Assembly (NCBI RefSeq): GCF_029835735.1
Contig: NZ_JAOEAL010000001.1
Location: 1,550,001-1,614,000 of the forward strand
From: Shewanella sp. GD04112
GTDB lineage: Bacteria > Pseudomonadota > Gammaproteobacteria > Enterobacterales > Shewanellaceae
Reading direction: 5' to 3'
Length of the DNA stretch: 64,000 nucleotides
The notes beneath the pieces were generated by a model. That model was not told where the DNA came from. It made no database searches and worked only from the letters and a program-made list of their open reading frames with translations. Shown one piece after another: positions 25,147-34,674 of the stretch. Positions within the stretch are counted from its first letter, which is position 1. Each line of letters starts with the position of its first letter. The position numbers and the translations under genes are program-made.

Positions 25147-25710
25147 GTGAGTAGATCAAGTTCTCCTTATTCTGCCAGCAAGGCATCGGCGGACCATCTT
25201 GTTCGCGCCTGGCATCGTACCTATGGTTTACCGATAGTTATTACTAACTGCTCTAATAACTATGGCCCTTTTCAATACCCTGAAAAGCTGATCCCTTTAA
25301 TGGTGAATAATGCGTTATTGGGAAAACCACTGCCCGTTTACGGCAATGGCCAGCAGGTGCGGGATTGGTTGTATGTGGATGATCATGTTAAGGCGTTATT
25401 TTTAGTCGCCACTGAAGGGCAACTAGGGGAAACCTATAATATTGGAGGCTCAAATGAATACACTAATCTTGCTGTGGTGCAGCGAATTTGCGATCTCTTA
25501 GAAGAGTTAGTGCCCACTCATCCGCAGTCTCTGACAATGAGTGGCATGGGGTTTCGTGATTTAATACAACATGTTGCTGATCGTCCTGGCCATGATGTGC
25601 GCTACGCCATTGACGCGAGTAAAATTCAACGTGAGTTAGGTTGGCAACCACTCGAATCCTTTGATTCAGGCCTTAGGAAAACGGTCGAGTGGATAGTGCA
25701 AGCGGTCTAA
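25147..25710 (+). pseudogene. rmlB: dTDP-glucose 4,6-dehydratase, 5'-truncated
   Basis: The frame begins at SSPYSASKASADHLVRAWHR, which holds the catalytic Tyr and Lys in YSASK, and runs to the normal C-terminus (SFDSGLRKTVEWIV). NNYGPFQYPEKLIPLM and YGNGQQVRDWLYVDDH are present. About 160 N-terminal residues, including the NAD-binding motif, are missing, so the enzyme cannot work. RmlB makes the dTDP-4-keto-6-deoxyglucose for rhamnose. It runs in the same direction as the O-antigen genes at 1-8 kb and probably belonged to that locus. Confidence 0.9.
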
Positions 25711-25787
25711 AAACCACCGCGTAATTGATGTCAGAGTACTTTTAGGATCTAATTTAATTTGATAAACCTGGTGCATGTAATTTGTAT

Positions 25788-25958
25788 CGACACACCACCG
25801 CTACCGTAATGTCAAAAAATGGTGCCGACATTCGCTATATCCAAGAGCAGGTAGGCCATGCAGATATTTCGACAACACAAGTCTATACCCAGGTGACGAT
25901 TGGTAAGCTAAAGGAGGTTTATCATCATACGCACCCTGCAGCACGAGAAGGGGAATGA
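25788..25958 (+). pseudogene. Xer-like tyrosine recombinase C-terminal remnant
   Basis: In-frame codons from CGA 25788 read RHTTATVMSKNGADIRYIQE, then VGHADISTTQVYTQV, carrying Arg, His and the nucleophilic Tyr of the C-terminal catalytic domain, up to the TGA at 25956. Everything upstream is gone. It marks another element boundary just right of the rmlB fragment. Confidence 0.75.
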
Positions 25959-25996
25959 ATCTTGAAGAGTGTTGGTGATGATGCAGAGGAAATAGG

Positions 25997-26020
25997 AAAA
26001 GCCCCTAACGGGGCTTTATT
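25997..26020. terminator. terminator after the zeta-toxin operon
   Basis: AAAAGCCCC and GGGGCTTT around a TAAC loop, A-rich on one side and T-rich on the other, so it can work in both directions. It follows the small minus-strand gene by 16 bases. Confidence 0.8.
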
Positions 26021-26035
26021 CACAAAACCAATGAA

Positions 26036-26200
26036 TTACACTGCCATGGATTTGGCTTCAATAATCATTTTATTCTGTGACTCAGTCGCTTTCTTGATAA
26101 CTTGAGTATACACACGTTTTTTCTCTGCTGAACTTGCGTTCATAACAAAGGCTGAAAGCTTGGATGTAGTAACGTTAATTTTAGCTGTATTGGTCGACAT
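26036..26200 (-). CDS. small 54-residue protein downstream of zeta toxin
   Basis: Start ATG 26200, stop 26036. The product begins MSTNTAKINVTTSKLSAFVM and has a long basic/amphipathic helix after it, ending EAKSMAV. No known domain is recognised. It starts 22 bases after the zeta-toxin stop and is closed by a terminator, so it shares the transcript. No epsilon or PezA-type antitoxin gene lies upstream of the toxin, which makes this ORF a candidate antitoxin. That role is inference from position only. Confidence 0.55.
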   Translation of the reverse strand: MSTNTAKINVTTSKLSAFVMNASSAEKKRVYTQVIKKATESQNKMIIEAKSMAV

Positions 26201-26221
26201 AGATTTCTCACATAAAACAGC

Positions 26222-26947
26222 CTAAAAAATAGGCTCAGGTGGCAAGATTAGCAGTCTTATTAATTCTGTGCGAGAGTATTTTTTCTTTATGTGATGCTCA
26301 ACATCCGTAATGTTATCATGGTAAATACGAGTGCTACCATAATTGTTCTTTATCAGTAAATCTATCTTGATTGCCGCGTCATATTTGGCTTTGACTTGCC
26401 GGATTACCTCTTGCGAATTTAAGAATTGATCGATAAATGTAGTAGGTAAAATGCGTCTGCCTTCAAGCTTTTCTCTTGCTTGGACAAACTCCCAGGCTAG
26501 TGTAGGTTCTTGATAAACAAAGATGATGAGCACGGCTCGATTTCGCTTTAGTGAGCGATCGATATTTTTACAAGCGATATCAAAGTTTGAAAAAGTACCA
26601 TCTAAGATGAAACTTTGGTTGTTGTTAAAAATTCTGTCTAGGGTTCGTTCAACAATAAGGCTGACAGCTTTCTGAAAGAGGAATGAATTTTCACCAGTGT
26701 ACTCTTGGAAGAAGACTCTTAGCTCATCAGGGGCAAGCCTAATAATTCCCGTTTCATCAAACATTTCAAGAAACGCTTTTGAAGCTTCGGTTTTTCCTGC
26801 GCCAGGAGAGCCGCACATAAAAATAGACACAGGTTGTTGATCAGCTGGAAACTTGTCCAAATCGGTCAGTTCTCGAGCTATCCGAGTACGATTTGCTTTC
26901 GCATAGGTGACCGCTTGAGTTTCAATTTCTGTTTCTTGCTCTGTCAT
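26222..26947 (-). CDS. zeta-family toxin (UDP-sugar kinase type)
   Basis: 241 residues from ATG 26947 (MTEQETEIETQ); the longer frame from 26998 adds a hydrophobic stretch without similarity. The Walker A motif is MCGSPGAGKTEASKAF near residue 45, and RLAPDELRVFF and FILDGTFSN follow in the usual order for zeta/PezT kinases. These phosphorylate UDP-GlcNAc-type sugars and stop cell-wall synthesis. It is the gene directly after the intact integrase on the same strand and could be cargo that stabilises that element. Confidence 0.85.
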   Translation of the reverse strand: MTEQETEIETQAVTYAKANRTRIARELTDLDKFPADQQPVSIFMCGSPGAGKTEASKAFLEMFDETGIIRLAPDELRVFFQEYTGENSFLFQKAVSLIVERTLDRIFNNNQSFILDGTFSNFDIACKNIDRSLKRNRAVLIIFVYQEPTLAWEFVQAREKLEGRRILPTTFIDQFLNSQEVIRQVKAKYDAAIKIDLLIKNNYGSTRIYHDNITDVEHHIKKKYSRTELIRLLILPPEPIF

Positions 26948-27020
26948 AGTCAGTGATAACGTTACCAGATTTAAACAACATGATATCAGCCAACTCAAGT
27001 TGAGTATAACTTACGGGGTT

Positions 27021-28187
27021 TTACAGCATGTTTTCGTTGCGCATGAGTTTATCAAATGCGTTGCCATCGCTTCGAGATGCGTTTGCAACATAAGGTGCAT
27101 AGACATCAAATAATAACCGAGTATCACTGTGGCCAAGCATTTGAGATATATACAGTGGATTTTCTAGGGCTGCGATATGCAGCACTGCCGCGGTGTGACG
27201 AGTTTCATAAGCTCGTCGACGTTTCAGTCCCGCTTTAATGAGTGTCGGGTACCATAATTTTTTGCTAACAAAATGGGTATCCAGTGGCGCATCTGATTTG
27301 CCAGTAAACACAAAGCCTGACTCTGACAATGCCAAATTTTTAATGCGTTTAAAGGCATCGTATACCGTGTCACACATCTTAAGATCACGCCTAGATTTTG
27401 GTGTTTTCACATCACATACTTCACCATTCACCCAGTTTTGCCGTATGCGAATTAAGCGGTGATTAAAATCAACATGTTGCCACTCTAATCCATGTATTTC
27501 ACAGCTGCGCATGCCGGTCCAAAACCGAATGATGAAGTAATCTTTCCATTCGGGAGGGACGTGGGATAGGAAAAGTTTAACCTCCTTTATCGTCATCGGA
27601 TGAGACTCAGCCTTTTCTTCTTTAAGTGAGCGATAGCGTCTCAATGGGTATTCAAATTTATATTCTTCTGCCGCGAGGCTTACCATGGAGACGATGGGCC
27701 ACAGTAAGTTATTAATGCGCCGATTAGATAATTGCCGGGTATTATCTGCCTTTACCATTTGCATTAACTGCTGACGATAAAAATCGATCTGCGATAGGGT
27801 GATCTCATTCATCAATGTATTGCCAAATTGTGGGATCAGATACTTATCTAAAACGTTTTGCATGGTGTTTCTATAGCTATTTTTCCACGTCGCCTTTTTG
27901 CGTTCAAACCACTGATAAGCAAAATCATTGAAAAATGGATATTCACGATCAGGATGTTTTTCACGCTGCAACTGCTCAAATTGAGCGACTTTTTTACTTT
28001 TGGGGAAATAGTCACGGTATTGGAAGCAGCCTAAGTCTATCTCCGCATTCATTTTTTTGAGTGTTGTCTTGGCAGTTGCAAGGTTTTTAGGTGTGGCCAG
28101 CATTTTTGTGCCTTCACGAAAACGGCAGCCATAAAGATGCATGTCGAACTGAATACGCCCATTGGGGCGCACACGAATATGAGCCAT
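27021..28187 (-). CDS. tyrosine recombinase/integrase, intact
   Basis: 388 residues. An N-terminal arm-binding region (IRVRPNGRIQFDMHLYGCRF) is followed by a SAM-like domain and the catalytic domain with WTGMRSCEIHGLEW (Arg I), YETRHTAAVL (His-x-x-Arg box as TRH) and LGHSDTRLLFDVYAPYV (His and nucleophile Tyr). It is likely the integrase of a genomic island whose cargo may include the zeta operon. A 536-bp broken copy lies 11.2 kb to the left in the same orientation. No tRNA target was seen beside it. Confidence 0.9.
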   Translation of the reverse strand: MAHIRVRPNGRIQFDMHLYGCRFREGTKMLATPKNLATAKTTLKKMNAEIDLGCFQYRDYFPKSKKVAQFEQLQREKHPDREYPFFNDFAYQWFERKKATWKNSYRNTMQNVLDKYLIPQFGNTLMNEITLSQIDFYRQQLMQMVKADNTRQLSNRRINNLLWPIVSMVSLAAEEYKFEYPLRRYRSLKEEKAESHPMTIKEVKLFLSHVPPEWKDYFIIRFWTGMRSCEIHGLEWQHVDFNHRLIRIRQNWVNGEVCDVKTPKSRRDLKMCDTVYDAFKRIKNLALSESGFVFTGKSDAPLDTHFVSKKLWYPTLIKAGLKRRRAYETRHTAAVLHIAALENPLYISQMLGHSDTRLLFDVYAPYVANASRSDGNAFDKLMRNENML

Positions 28188-28600
28188 AGGTGGCCTCCAT
28201 CAAATAGCACTGTCCCTATCCGATGGAATTCGTTAGAATTTCGCAATCGGCTGGGTCTCTGTTAATAGCTAGTGCAGCCGGTACGGGGGAGAGTGGTTGC
28301 AGCCGCTCTCTCCCAACTGCTTATTTATTAGGTTAACCGCACTTTTACATCGCGCAACTCAACCTGAAATGTCCCTTTCCAATAGTTGCAGTTTGCCAAC
28401 TATTGGTTAAAAACACACCTATCAATATAACCAATACTGTTTATTTGTCCAGTGGTTTATTTTAAATTGCTGTGCTTTTTAAATTGACCATTTACCAATG
28501 AAAATTGTTGAGCATTTTAGCAGAAGCTTGTTGCCGTCATTTACCCCACTTCACACACAACCACACGCAACCGTATTCAGTTTACTGTTTGAGAGCTTAC
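28188..28600. other. non-coding gap with one hairpin
   Basis: About 410 bases between the integrase start and the end of the recombinase operon. The only clear structure is a perfect 10-base inverted repeat, CCAATAGTTG (28379-28388) and CAACTATTGG (28397-28406), with an 8-base loop. It may be a recombinase site or part of an element end. No tRNA or gene is visible. Confidence 0.5.
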
Positions 28601-30115
28601 TTAATCATCGGCAAACCCATATTCATCGATATTGGCTAAATCGCCACTGTTTTCTGTGATGTTTTCGGAATGCTTATTGTTCGGTTTAGGTGCTAAATCA
28701 GGATGAGTCGTTGGCGAATAAACACGAGCGTTCTTGAGTTTATCTTCTGTTTGGGTTTCTGTCGTGTCGGTGTATTGCGCATGCGACTCTATGTCATTAA
28801 CTGGAGTATCAATTTCGTCTGGCACATCGCTTGGTTGTTCGGCAAACAAATCGAGTTCTCCTTGGCGCGATGGCGGCAAAATGTAGCGGTCATCGTAAGT
28901 GTTCAGGTACTCGTTTTTCAATTTTTGATATGCAGCTAACTGTGATTGTTCTGATACTAAGTTAAGGCTATCAAACGGTGACATATCTTCTGGTTTATCA
29001 AAGAAATTGAGTTTCAGTTCACCATTTTGATTTTGAGTTAACGTAATGCGGATCTCGCCTCCTTTAGCAAAAATTTTTAATTTCATGTCTTTGAGAGTGC
29101 GAGGCGAATAGGAAAATAATAATGCGTTGTGATTATGAAGGTGTTTAACGCTGACTTCGCGAATGAACTCCCGACGTCCGGGCAACATGCATGAGAATAA
29201 CCTGTTGCTGTCAAACAGTAGCATCGCAGTATTGAGCGATCTAACGCTGGTTTCTTTTAAGATCATGTTATTTAACTGTTTGAAATCGTATAAATTAGAT
29301 GCAAATTCAAGGAGTAACCTGCTTTCCTGAGCTATTTTTCGATGAAATTGCTCTATGCCTTCCAGAGAGATACTTTGCGTGTGCTGGTCAGTTTTAAACG
29401 TGAGTAGTTCTCCTTCTAAGCTAAACGCTATGCTGCCTGTTTCAGAGTTCATGTACAGCGTTTTAAGCGTTTGGCTTGCGGCTTCAGTCAAGGGGAGGGT
29501 ATGAGGTAAGTCGATATTGTCTTGTAATCGTTTGGTCGTGACTTCACCATTTTTCTGGAAGCGGATCTCTTTTTCATTTTTTCTAAATTCAACAAAATCA
29601 AAAGGTATGAGTGAATTGGTTGAATTGATAATGTCAACAATCGAGCGTCTGTTCAGCTCATGATAAGCACGTTGAGTATTGGCCACCTGATATTGAATAT
29701 GATTTTCATGAGCAGCGTCTAATTCAAAACGGGACATTGGGAAATGTATTGAATCATCAATCTTTTTGTCGTCTCTGAGTAATAAACAATACTCGATATT
29801 GATGTATTTGCCATTTTTGTACCTGAGCTCAAAAATATACTGATTGGCTAGGGTATTAAACTCTTGCTGTTGCTCTTTCATGCACATGAAAAAATCGAAA
29901 GGGATTGAGAATTCAGCATTCTTCAAACCATGGCCTTTTTCGAGAGGTATTTCAATTTGTCCATATTGACCAGGGGCACCACCAATAAGGAGCATACGGC
30001 TGTTATCGCTGTCGATAAACACACTGATACATGCATCCGAATGATGTTTGTCTAGTGCATTTATCATATTGATAAACAAGGGAGATTTTATTTTCGGGAT
30101 TAATATCTTTGACAT
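28601..30115 (-). CDS. unknown protein, fourth gene of the recombinase operon
   Basis: 504 residues from ATG 30115 (MSKILIPKIKSP), 8 bases after the preceding gene; a longer frame from 30175 would overlap that gene and is not preferred. No known domain is recognised. The first 370 residues alternate strands and helices. A flexible, acidic tail follows, and near its start (residues 420-424) is ELDLF, close to the QL(S/D)LF motif used to bind the DNA polymerase beta clamp. The protein might couple the element to replication; this is inference. It could also be cargo rather than core machinery. Confidence 0.7.
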   Translation of the reverse strand: MSKILIPKIKSPLFINMINALDKHHSDACISVFIDSDNSRMLLIGGAPGQYGQIEIPLEKGHGLKNAEFSIPFDFFMCMKEQQQEFNTLANQYIFELRYKNGKYINIEYCLLLRDDKKIDDSIHFPMSRFELDAAHENHIQYQVANTQRAYHELNRRSIVDIINSTNSLIPFDFVEFRKNEKEIRFQKNGEVTTKRLQDNIDLPHTLPLTEAASQTLKTLYMNSETGSIAFSLEGELLTFKTDQHTQSISLEGIEQFHRKIAQESRLLLEFASNLYDFKQLNNMILKETSVRSLNTAMLLFDSNRLFSCMLPGRREFIREVSVKHLHNHNALLFSYSPRTLKDMKLKIFAKGGEIRITLTQNQNGELKLNFFDKPEDMSPFDSLNLVSEQSQLAAYQKLKNEYLNTYDDRYILPPSRQGELDLFAEQPSDVPDEIDTPVNDIESHAQYTDTTETQTEDKLKNARVYSPTTHPDLAPKPNNKHSENITENSGDLANIDEYGFADD

Positions 30116-30122
30116 AATACAC

Positions 30123-33071
30123 CTAGTTGTTCTGTTGAAAGTGTGAGAGATATAGCTGTGTTTGTTGAACGACAAATTGCAGATCCACTAACTTAGCGTG
30201 CTGCTTATGAGGGTTTAGTTTGGTTTCACTCAATTTGGGCGTCAGAGTGATGGTCAGTTCGCTTTGACCAACAGGTTGTTTTTGAAGCGTTATTGTTTCA
30301 CCCGATTGAGCAAAATGGTCTTTTAACCTGTTTAATAGAATGTCGATTTTTGTTTTTCTATTCACGGTTAACACAAAGCTGGGCGCTAACCAGCGCCACA
30401 GTGGCTGACGAAATACTGCTGCAAAATGTCGTGCATTTTTGACATTACACGCCAAGGTTAATGTTAATGCTGGATGTATGCCGTTGCTTAGCACGATTGC
30501 TGGCAAATTACTGAGTGCTGTGATTTGCGCTTTGGTCATTGGCAAGAATTGATATTTGCCTGGAGATTGCGAGATTTGGCTTAATAACGGCCAGTTAACC
30601 TCTTTTACTTTTCGCATTTCAAGAAATAGATATTGAAGAAAGTCATGAGAAATTTTGTTGGCGTTACCAAGCCATTTTTGATGATACTTGACGGTGTCTT
30701 GTGCAATCGAGACTGTATGAAAATCGCTGAGCGGCTTTTGGGCGACACTATTTTTATTCGTCTTAAATAGATGTTGTCTCAGTGCTGTCTCTGTGAGTAA
30801 GACGTGGTTTTGACGCTTCTGGTTAATGTCTTTTGCTTGGTAATCAGGGCTGATTAAAGCGAGTTGACGTGATAGATCATTTGAGTCGTTTTTTAACCCC
30901 AGCAAATATCGCAATTCACTATGCGAGAATTCTCGAGGCTGTGATTCACCAAAGCCTGGCCGATAGAATGGGTAAAGCCAGTCTATATCGTGCAGATAGG
31001 ACCATCGAGTTGTTGCATAGTACTCGTGTCCGATTTGACGAGTCATTTCATCTAACAAAATCCCATCATTGCACAGTGAAAATGGTTGCCCTTCAAGCCA
31101 ATAGTCAAATCGCGCAGCAAGCACGTCATCATGGAGTAAGCGTTTCATTTGCTCTGTATTCGTGGTTTGCTGTGGCGGCAGATTGTATGCAAGGTGCAGT
31201 GCTTGCAGCATAAATAAATGTACACCGCTATGACGCAGGTGATGAAACCGCGCTTGCTGGCCGCATATTGCTTTGATGCATTTAGTGGCAGGTAATAAGT
31301 ATTGCAACTGCCGTGAATGGTATGGCTCTTCTGTGAAGCCGATCAAATGCTGGTGAGGTTCACAAAGTTCACTGTTTTTTATCACAATTCTGACTAGAAT
31401 CGCGAATTCTTCCGGTATGACGGTATAGACAACGCGTGAATGTCTGCTTTTGGTCGTCCCCTCCTTAGTATTTGTGATATTGAAACGAAACAATTGTTTA
31501 TTCGCTGGATCAACAAATACATCCTTTAAACGAAGACGCAGTAACTCTCCTCGGCGCAACATTGCGAAATAGCTGATAATGACAGTGACTGCGCAAAATA
31601 ACCTCTGCAATAACCCCCCGTAGGGCGGCGCGATGAGCTTTGCGACGATTTCATGCAACTGTTCTATTGAGATCCGAAATGGATCAACACCTGGAGGGCT
31701 GAGTGGTGGTTCGAACTGGCTAATGTCTAAATGGTCTGTGAGTGATTGGTGACGCATAAAGCGAAAAAAATACAGCATGATCAGTTGCTCTGTTTCAGTC
31801 GCTAAATTGTCATAAATGTTGTGGCTCCATTGTTGTAGTAGTTCTTGGTCTATTGCTTGGTCATAACTGAGCGGGCTCGTGAGTTTTAATTGAATATTGC
31901 AGTATTTTTTGATGGTGCTGTCTGCGAGTTTTTGCTTTTTTACCCCACCGAAATTGATGAGTTCTAACGTGTATCGATAGAGCATTGTTGGCAGGATATT
32001 GTCTACAGGCCAATGACTAAGGTCATGGACACATTCTGTAATCTTATTGCGATTATTTTGCAGTTCGAGGTGCGGCCATTTCTTCGAGGCTTGATTGGCT
32101 TTAGGTATTGCGGTAACTGCCATTTCGTCATAATCGATGCCATAAATTCTCACTAATTGTCGTTGTTGGTCCTTCTTGTCAACCGAGACTAAAGGGGTTG
32201 CGACATGACGTTCTGGGTAACTAATATCTTTTAAGAATGTAGGAACGACATGATCGCGATAGTGCCAAACGGCTTGAAAAAGGTGCTGGTAATGACGAGA
32301 GACCTGAGTTGATATGGAGAATGACGTTAATAAGGTTTCTAATCTTTTTAGCAACTGCTTTTCAGTTAGCTTGCTATGCGAATATGCCTGATATTCCGTC
32401 AATGATTGATAGACAAATAAGGGCAGGTGATACCGGCTTGATTTCGGTAGATCGTCTTGATTAGATGACTTATCTAAGTGTTTGATATTAAGATATGTTT
32501 GTCTTTCAATACGCTGAATGCTTTCTTTGTCGTTAATGATGTTGACGAGATGTGCAATGGTTAGTGGCGCAATTTCAAGTGCGATAATCAATGCCATAAA
32601 CTCAGCTGACAGTTCAGATCTTTGTTTCAAGAACTGAGCTTTGACGTTTTCATACTCTGTTTGCAGTTTAAATGCATCGTTCGCTTGAGCTGTGATGCAT
32701 TCATACCATCTTAAATCAGGATCTGGCCAAGGCAGCTTTTCAATCTCAGGAGTTTGCCACTTCAGTGCTTCTTTGAGGTAGACAATAATGGCTTCTAGCG
32801 CACGTTTATAGTGACGTTGCTTGCCTGTAGGTACAGATCTGATGATTTTATTGATGACTTGTAAATCTTGAAGAGTGATTTCACGACTATTGGGTTGGCT
32901 GATTAATATGTGAGTCGGCTTTTGAGCTGAAAGGTTTGAGGCTTTGAGTGTTGGGTTCGGCCACTGGCTGATCACCCAGCTAATGGCATCTATGCCAGCG
33001 TTTGACAAGCCCTGACGTTGGTGATAATTGTAAATCTCAACAGGGTTTAATTTGTTGAATAAACTAGACAT
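30123..33071 (-). CDS. very large tyrosine recombinase-like protein (GmtZ-like)
   Basis: 982 residues, about two to three times a usual integrase. Catalytic-domain motifs are visible: FAMLRRGELLRLRLKDVF (Arg I, near 505), FHHLRHSGVHLF (His-x-x-Arg, near 610), RQIGHEYY (near 677) and TRWSYLHDIDW with a possible nucleophile Tyr near 687. Long helical regions flank this core. It overlaps the preceding recombinase gene by 8 bases. Size and order agree with the integrase GmtZ of Gamma-Mobile-Trio islands, known from Vibrio and relatives; the assignment is from memory of that layout, not a search. Confidence 0.7.
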   Translation of the reverse strand: MSSLFNKLNPVEIYNYHQRQGLSNAGIDAISWVISQWPNPTLKASNLSAQKPTHILISQPNSREITLQDLQVINKIIRSVPTGKQRHYKRALEAIIVYLKEALKWQTPEIEKLPWPDPDLRWYECITAQANDAFKLQTEYENVKAQFLKQRSELSAEFMALIIALEIAPLTIAHLVNIINDKESIQRIERQTYLNIKHLDKSSNQDDLPKSSRYHLPLFVYQSLTEYQAYSHSKLTEKQLLKRLETLLTSFSISTQVSRHYQHLFQAVWHYRDHVVPTFLKDISYPERHVATPLVSVDKKDQQRQLVRIYGIDYDEMAVTAIPKANQASKKWPHLELQNNRNKITECVHDLSHWPVDNILPTMLYRYTLELINFGGVKKQKLADSTIKKYCNIQLKLTSPLSYDQAIDQELLQQWSHNIYDNLATETEQLIMLYFFRFMRHQSLTDHLDISQFEPPLSPPGVDPFRISIEQLHEIVAKLIAPPYGGLLQRLFCAVTVIISYFAMLRRGELLRLRLKDVFVDPANKQLFRFNITNTKEGTTKSRHSRVVYTVIPEEFAILVRIVIKNSELCEPHQHLIGFTEEPYHSRQLQYLLPATKCIKAICGQQARFHHLRHSGVHLFMLQALHLAYNLPPQQTTNTEQMKRLLHDDVLAARFDYWLEGQPFSLCNDGILLDEMTRQIGHEYYATTRWSYLHDIDWLYPFYRPGFGESQPREFSHSELRYLLGLKNDSNDLSRQLALISPDYQAKDINQKRQNHVLLTETALRQHLFKTNKNSVAQKPLSDFHTVSIAQDTVKYHQKWLGNANKISHDFLQYLFLEMRKVKEVNWPLLSQISQSPGKYQFLPMTKAQITALSNLPAIVLSNGIHPALTLTLACNVKNARHFAAVFRQPLWRWLAPSFVLTVNRKTKIDILLNRLKDHFAQSGETITLQKQPVGQSELTITLTPKLSETKLNPHKQHAKLVDLQFVVQQTQLYLSHFQQNN

Positions 33072-34674
33072 ATTTCAACTCCTTTAACCCGTATCGAGCC
33101 GGCAGACTATCAAGAAATAAGTCTTGTTGTTTTATGCTTGCTGGAAATGTATGGTCACTGCCCAGATGTTCACCGTACTCCGCGTGTCCCATTAAGCGAT
33201 CAATTTGGTGTGTTGTCAGTTTATGTATAATGCTGGTAGCGGCACTTTGCGCAAATTGATGACGCAACACATAGGGGACAATGCCATTGGCTCTTTGATG
33301 TAAAAATTGTCGCAGCGATTTTGCTGATATTGCAGTCGCTTGATTATTTGCATCATATAAACTCCATGCCCAGGGAAGATCATTGATCACATTCAACTTG
33401 GAACTGAGTTGTTGTTGCAACGAGATGTAATGCAGAATTTGTTGTCTCAGATAGTCACAAATCCTAATTTCGCGTTGAAATCCTTTATCAGATACTGTCG
33501 TGCGGCGGTAATCATAGTGTGATTGTTTATTGATAGAGATAGCATGGGTAGGGCGCATGCCCGTAAGCACTATAAATAGCAGTGCAATATGGTTAGCGCA
33601 GAGATTGTGATAATGAATTAAATCGGCTTGAGCGGCTTTGTTTTCAGGCTTAGATGAAGTTATCTCGTCATGAAGATGGCGAAAAATCGCAACAACCTCA
33701 CTCTCGGGTATAAGTCGCTTACTACCGAAAACCACGGACTCGTCTGCGTATTTTTCTAGGTCTTCACCAACCCATTTACTATGAAAACTCACACCCACTT
33801 TTGAACTTGTAATATTAGCGGGAATGTTTCTTTTGGCGTTGTCATTTAATAGTGAAATGCTGGGAAGTGTGGCATTACTTACTGCTGAACTCGACGAGAA
33901 TGTGAGTGTCAGCAACTTGCTCACACCTAGAGAGTTTGCATGAGTGAATAATCGACTGAGATACCGATCTTGCGCGTGAAATAGCTCAGCGCGAACTTGT
34001 TCACTGTTTTTTTGCTGATAAACCGCTGCATGTCGATGGTGCCGTATATCAGCAGGTAATAATAATGATTTAGTTAAACTGGATAGTTGATTATCTGTGC
34101 GAATACAGCGTGTTATGTACTTAAAAAACAATTGCTTTCTTATCGCTGGAAAGTGTTCGATCTCGGCAGGTTTTCGCCATTTTGCCATGAGCAGATTAAG
34201 CAATTGTTGTTTTTCCGCTGCCGTTAGCCATGAAACGTTATAGCTGTGATTGCTAACGAAGGGTTTGAAAATGTGGATTAAGCTATTAGGGATGGGTTGC
34301 CATTCGAATTTTTTCTCGCCGTTTTGAGTAATGGTTGCACGCGCGTAATAGGTCCAGGACTTGCCATCCTCAAACTTATGATTTTTGAATCGATGTGCTT
34401 CGCATGTATCACTGTTTTTCACTTTGTGGCAGTCGGGAATATCATCTACTGTGAGAGGCTTTTCATTGGCGTGCAGGAGAAAGTCATCTAACTGCTGAGT
34501 AAGCCACAAATACAACAAAACAACTAATAATTTGCCTGAGTTGGTTTCATGACTCTGTTTTTCGGCTTGGTAAAACATCTTCATTAACGCTGTGTTAGTA
34601 CCGAGTCTATCGGGCATGACACCGCCGGAATTTTTTAGTCTATGACTTTTAGCATTAGCTTGTAGCTTTCCCAT
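33064..34674 (-). CDS. tyrosine recombinase-like protein (GmtY-like)
   Basis: 536 residues. VLTGMRPTHAISIN (Arg I, near 373), PYVLRHQFAQSAA (xLRH box, near 470) and RLMGHAEYGEH (His, near 491) place it in the tyrosine recombinase fold. After the last motif the usual Tyr position reads SDHTF, so the nucleophile is not obvious; it may be catalytically altered. It overlaps its neighbours by 1 base upstream and 8 bases downstream. It probably works with the 982-residue protein, as GmtY does with GmtZ. Confidence 0.68.
   Translation of the reverse strand: MGKLQANAKSHRLKNSGGVMPDRLGTNTALMKMFYQAEKQSHETNSGKLLVVLLYLWLTQQLDDFLLHANEKPLTVDDIPDCHKVKNSDTCEAHRFKNHKFEDGKSWTYYARATITQNGEKKFEWQPIPNSLIHIFKPFVSNHSYNVSWLTAAEKQQLLNLLMAKWRKPAEIEHFPAIRKQLFFKYITRCIRTDNQLSSLTKSLLLPADIRHHRHAAVYQQKNSEQVRAELFHAQDRYLSRLFTHANSLGVSKLLTLTFSSSSAVSNATLPSISLLNDNAKRNIPANITSSKVGVSFHSKWVGEDLEKYADESVVFGSKRLIPESEVVAIFRHLHDEITSSKPENKAAQADLIHYHNLCANHIALLFIVLTGMRPTHAISINKQSHYDYRRTTVSDKGFQREIRICDYLRQQILHYISLQQQLSSKLNVINDLPWAWSLYDANNQATAISAKSLRQFLHQRANGIVPYVLRHQFAQSAATSIIHKLTTHQIDRLMGHAEYGEHLGSDHTFPASIKQQDLFLDSLPARYGLKELKYV

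Noticed and set aside
28188..28600. tRNA att site for the integrase
   Set aside because: No tRNA gene or tRNA 3' end could be recognised next to the integrase.
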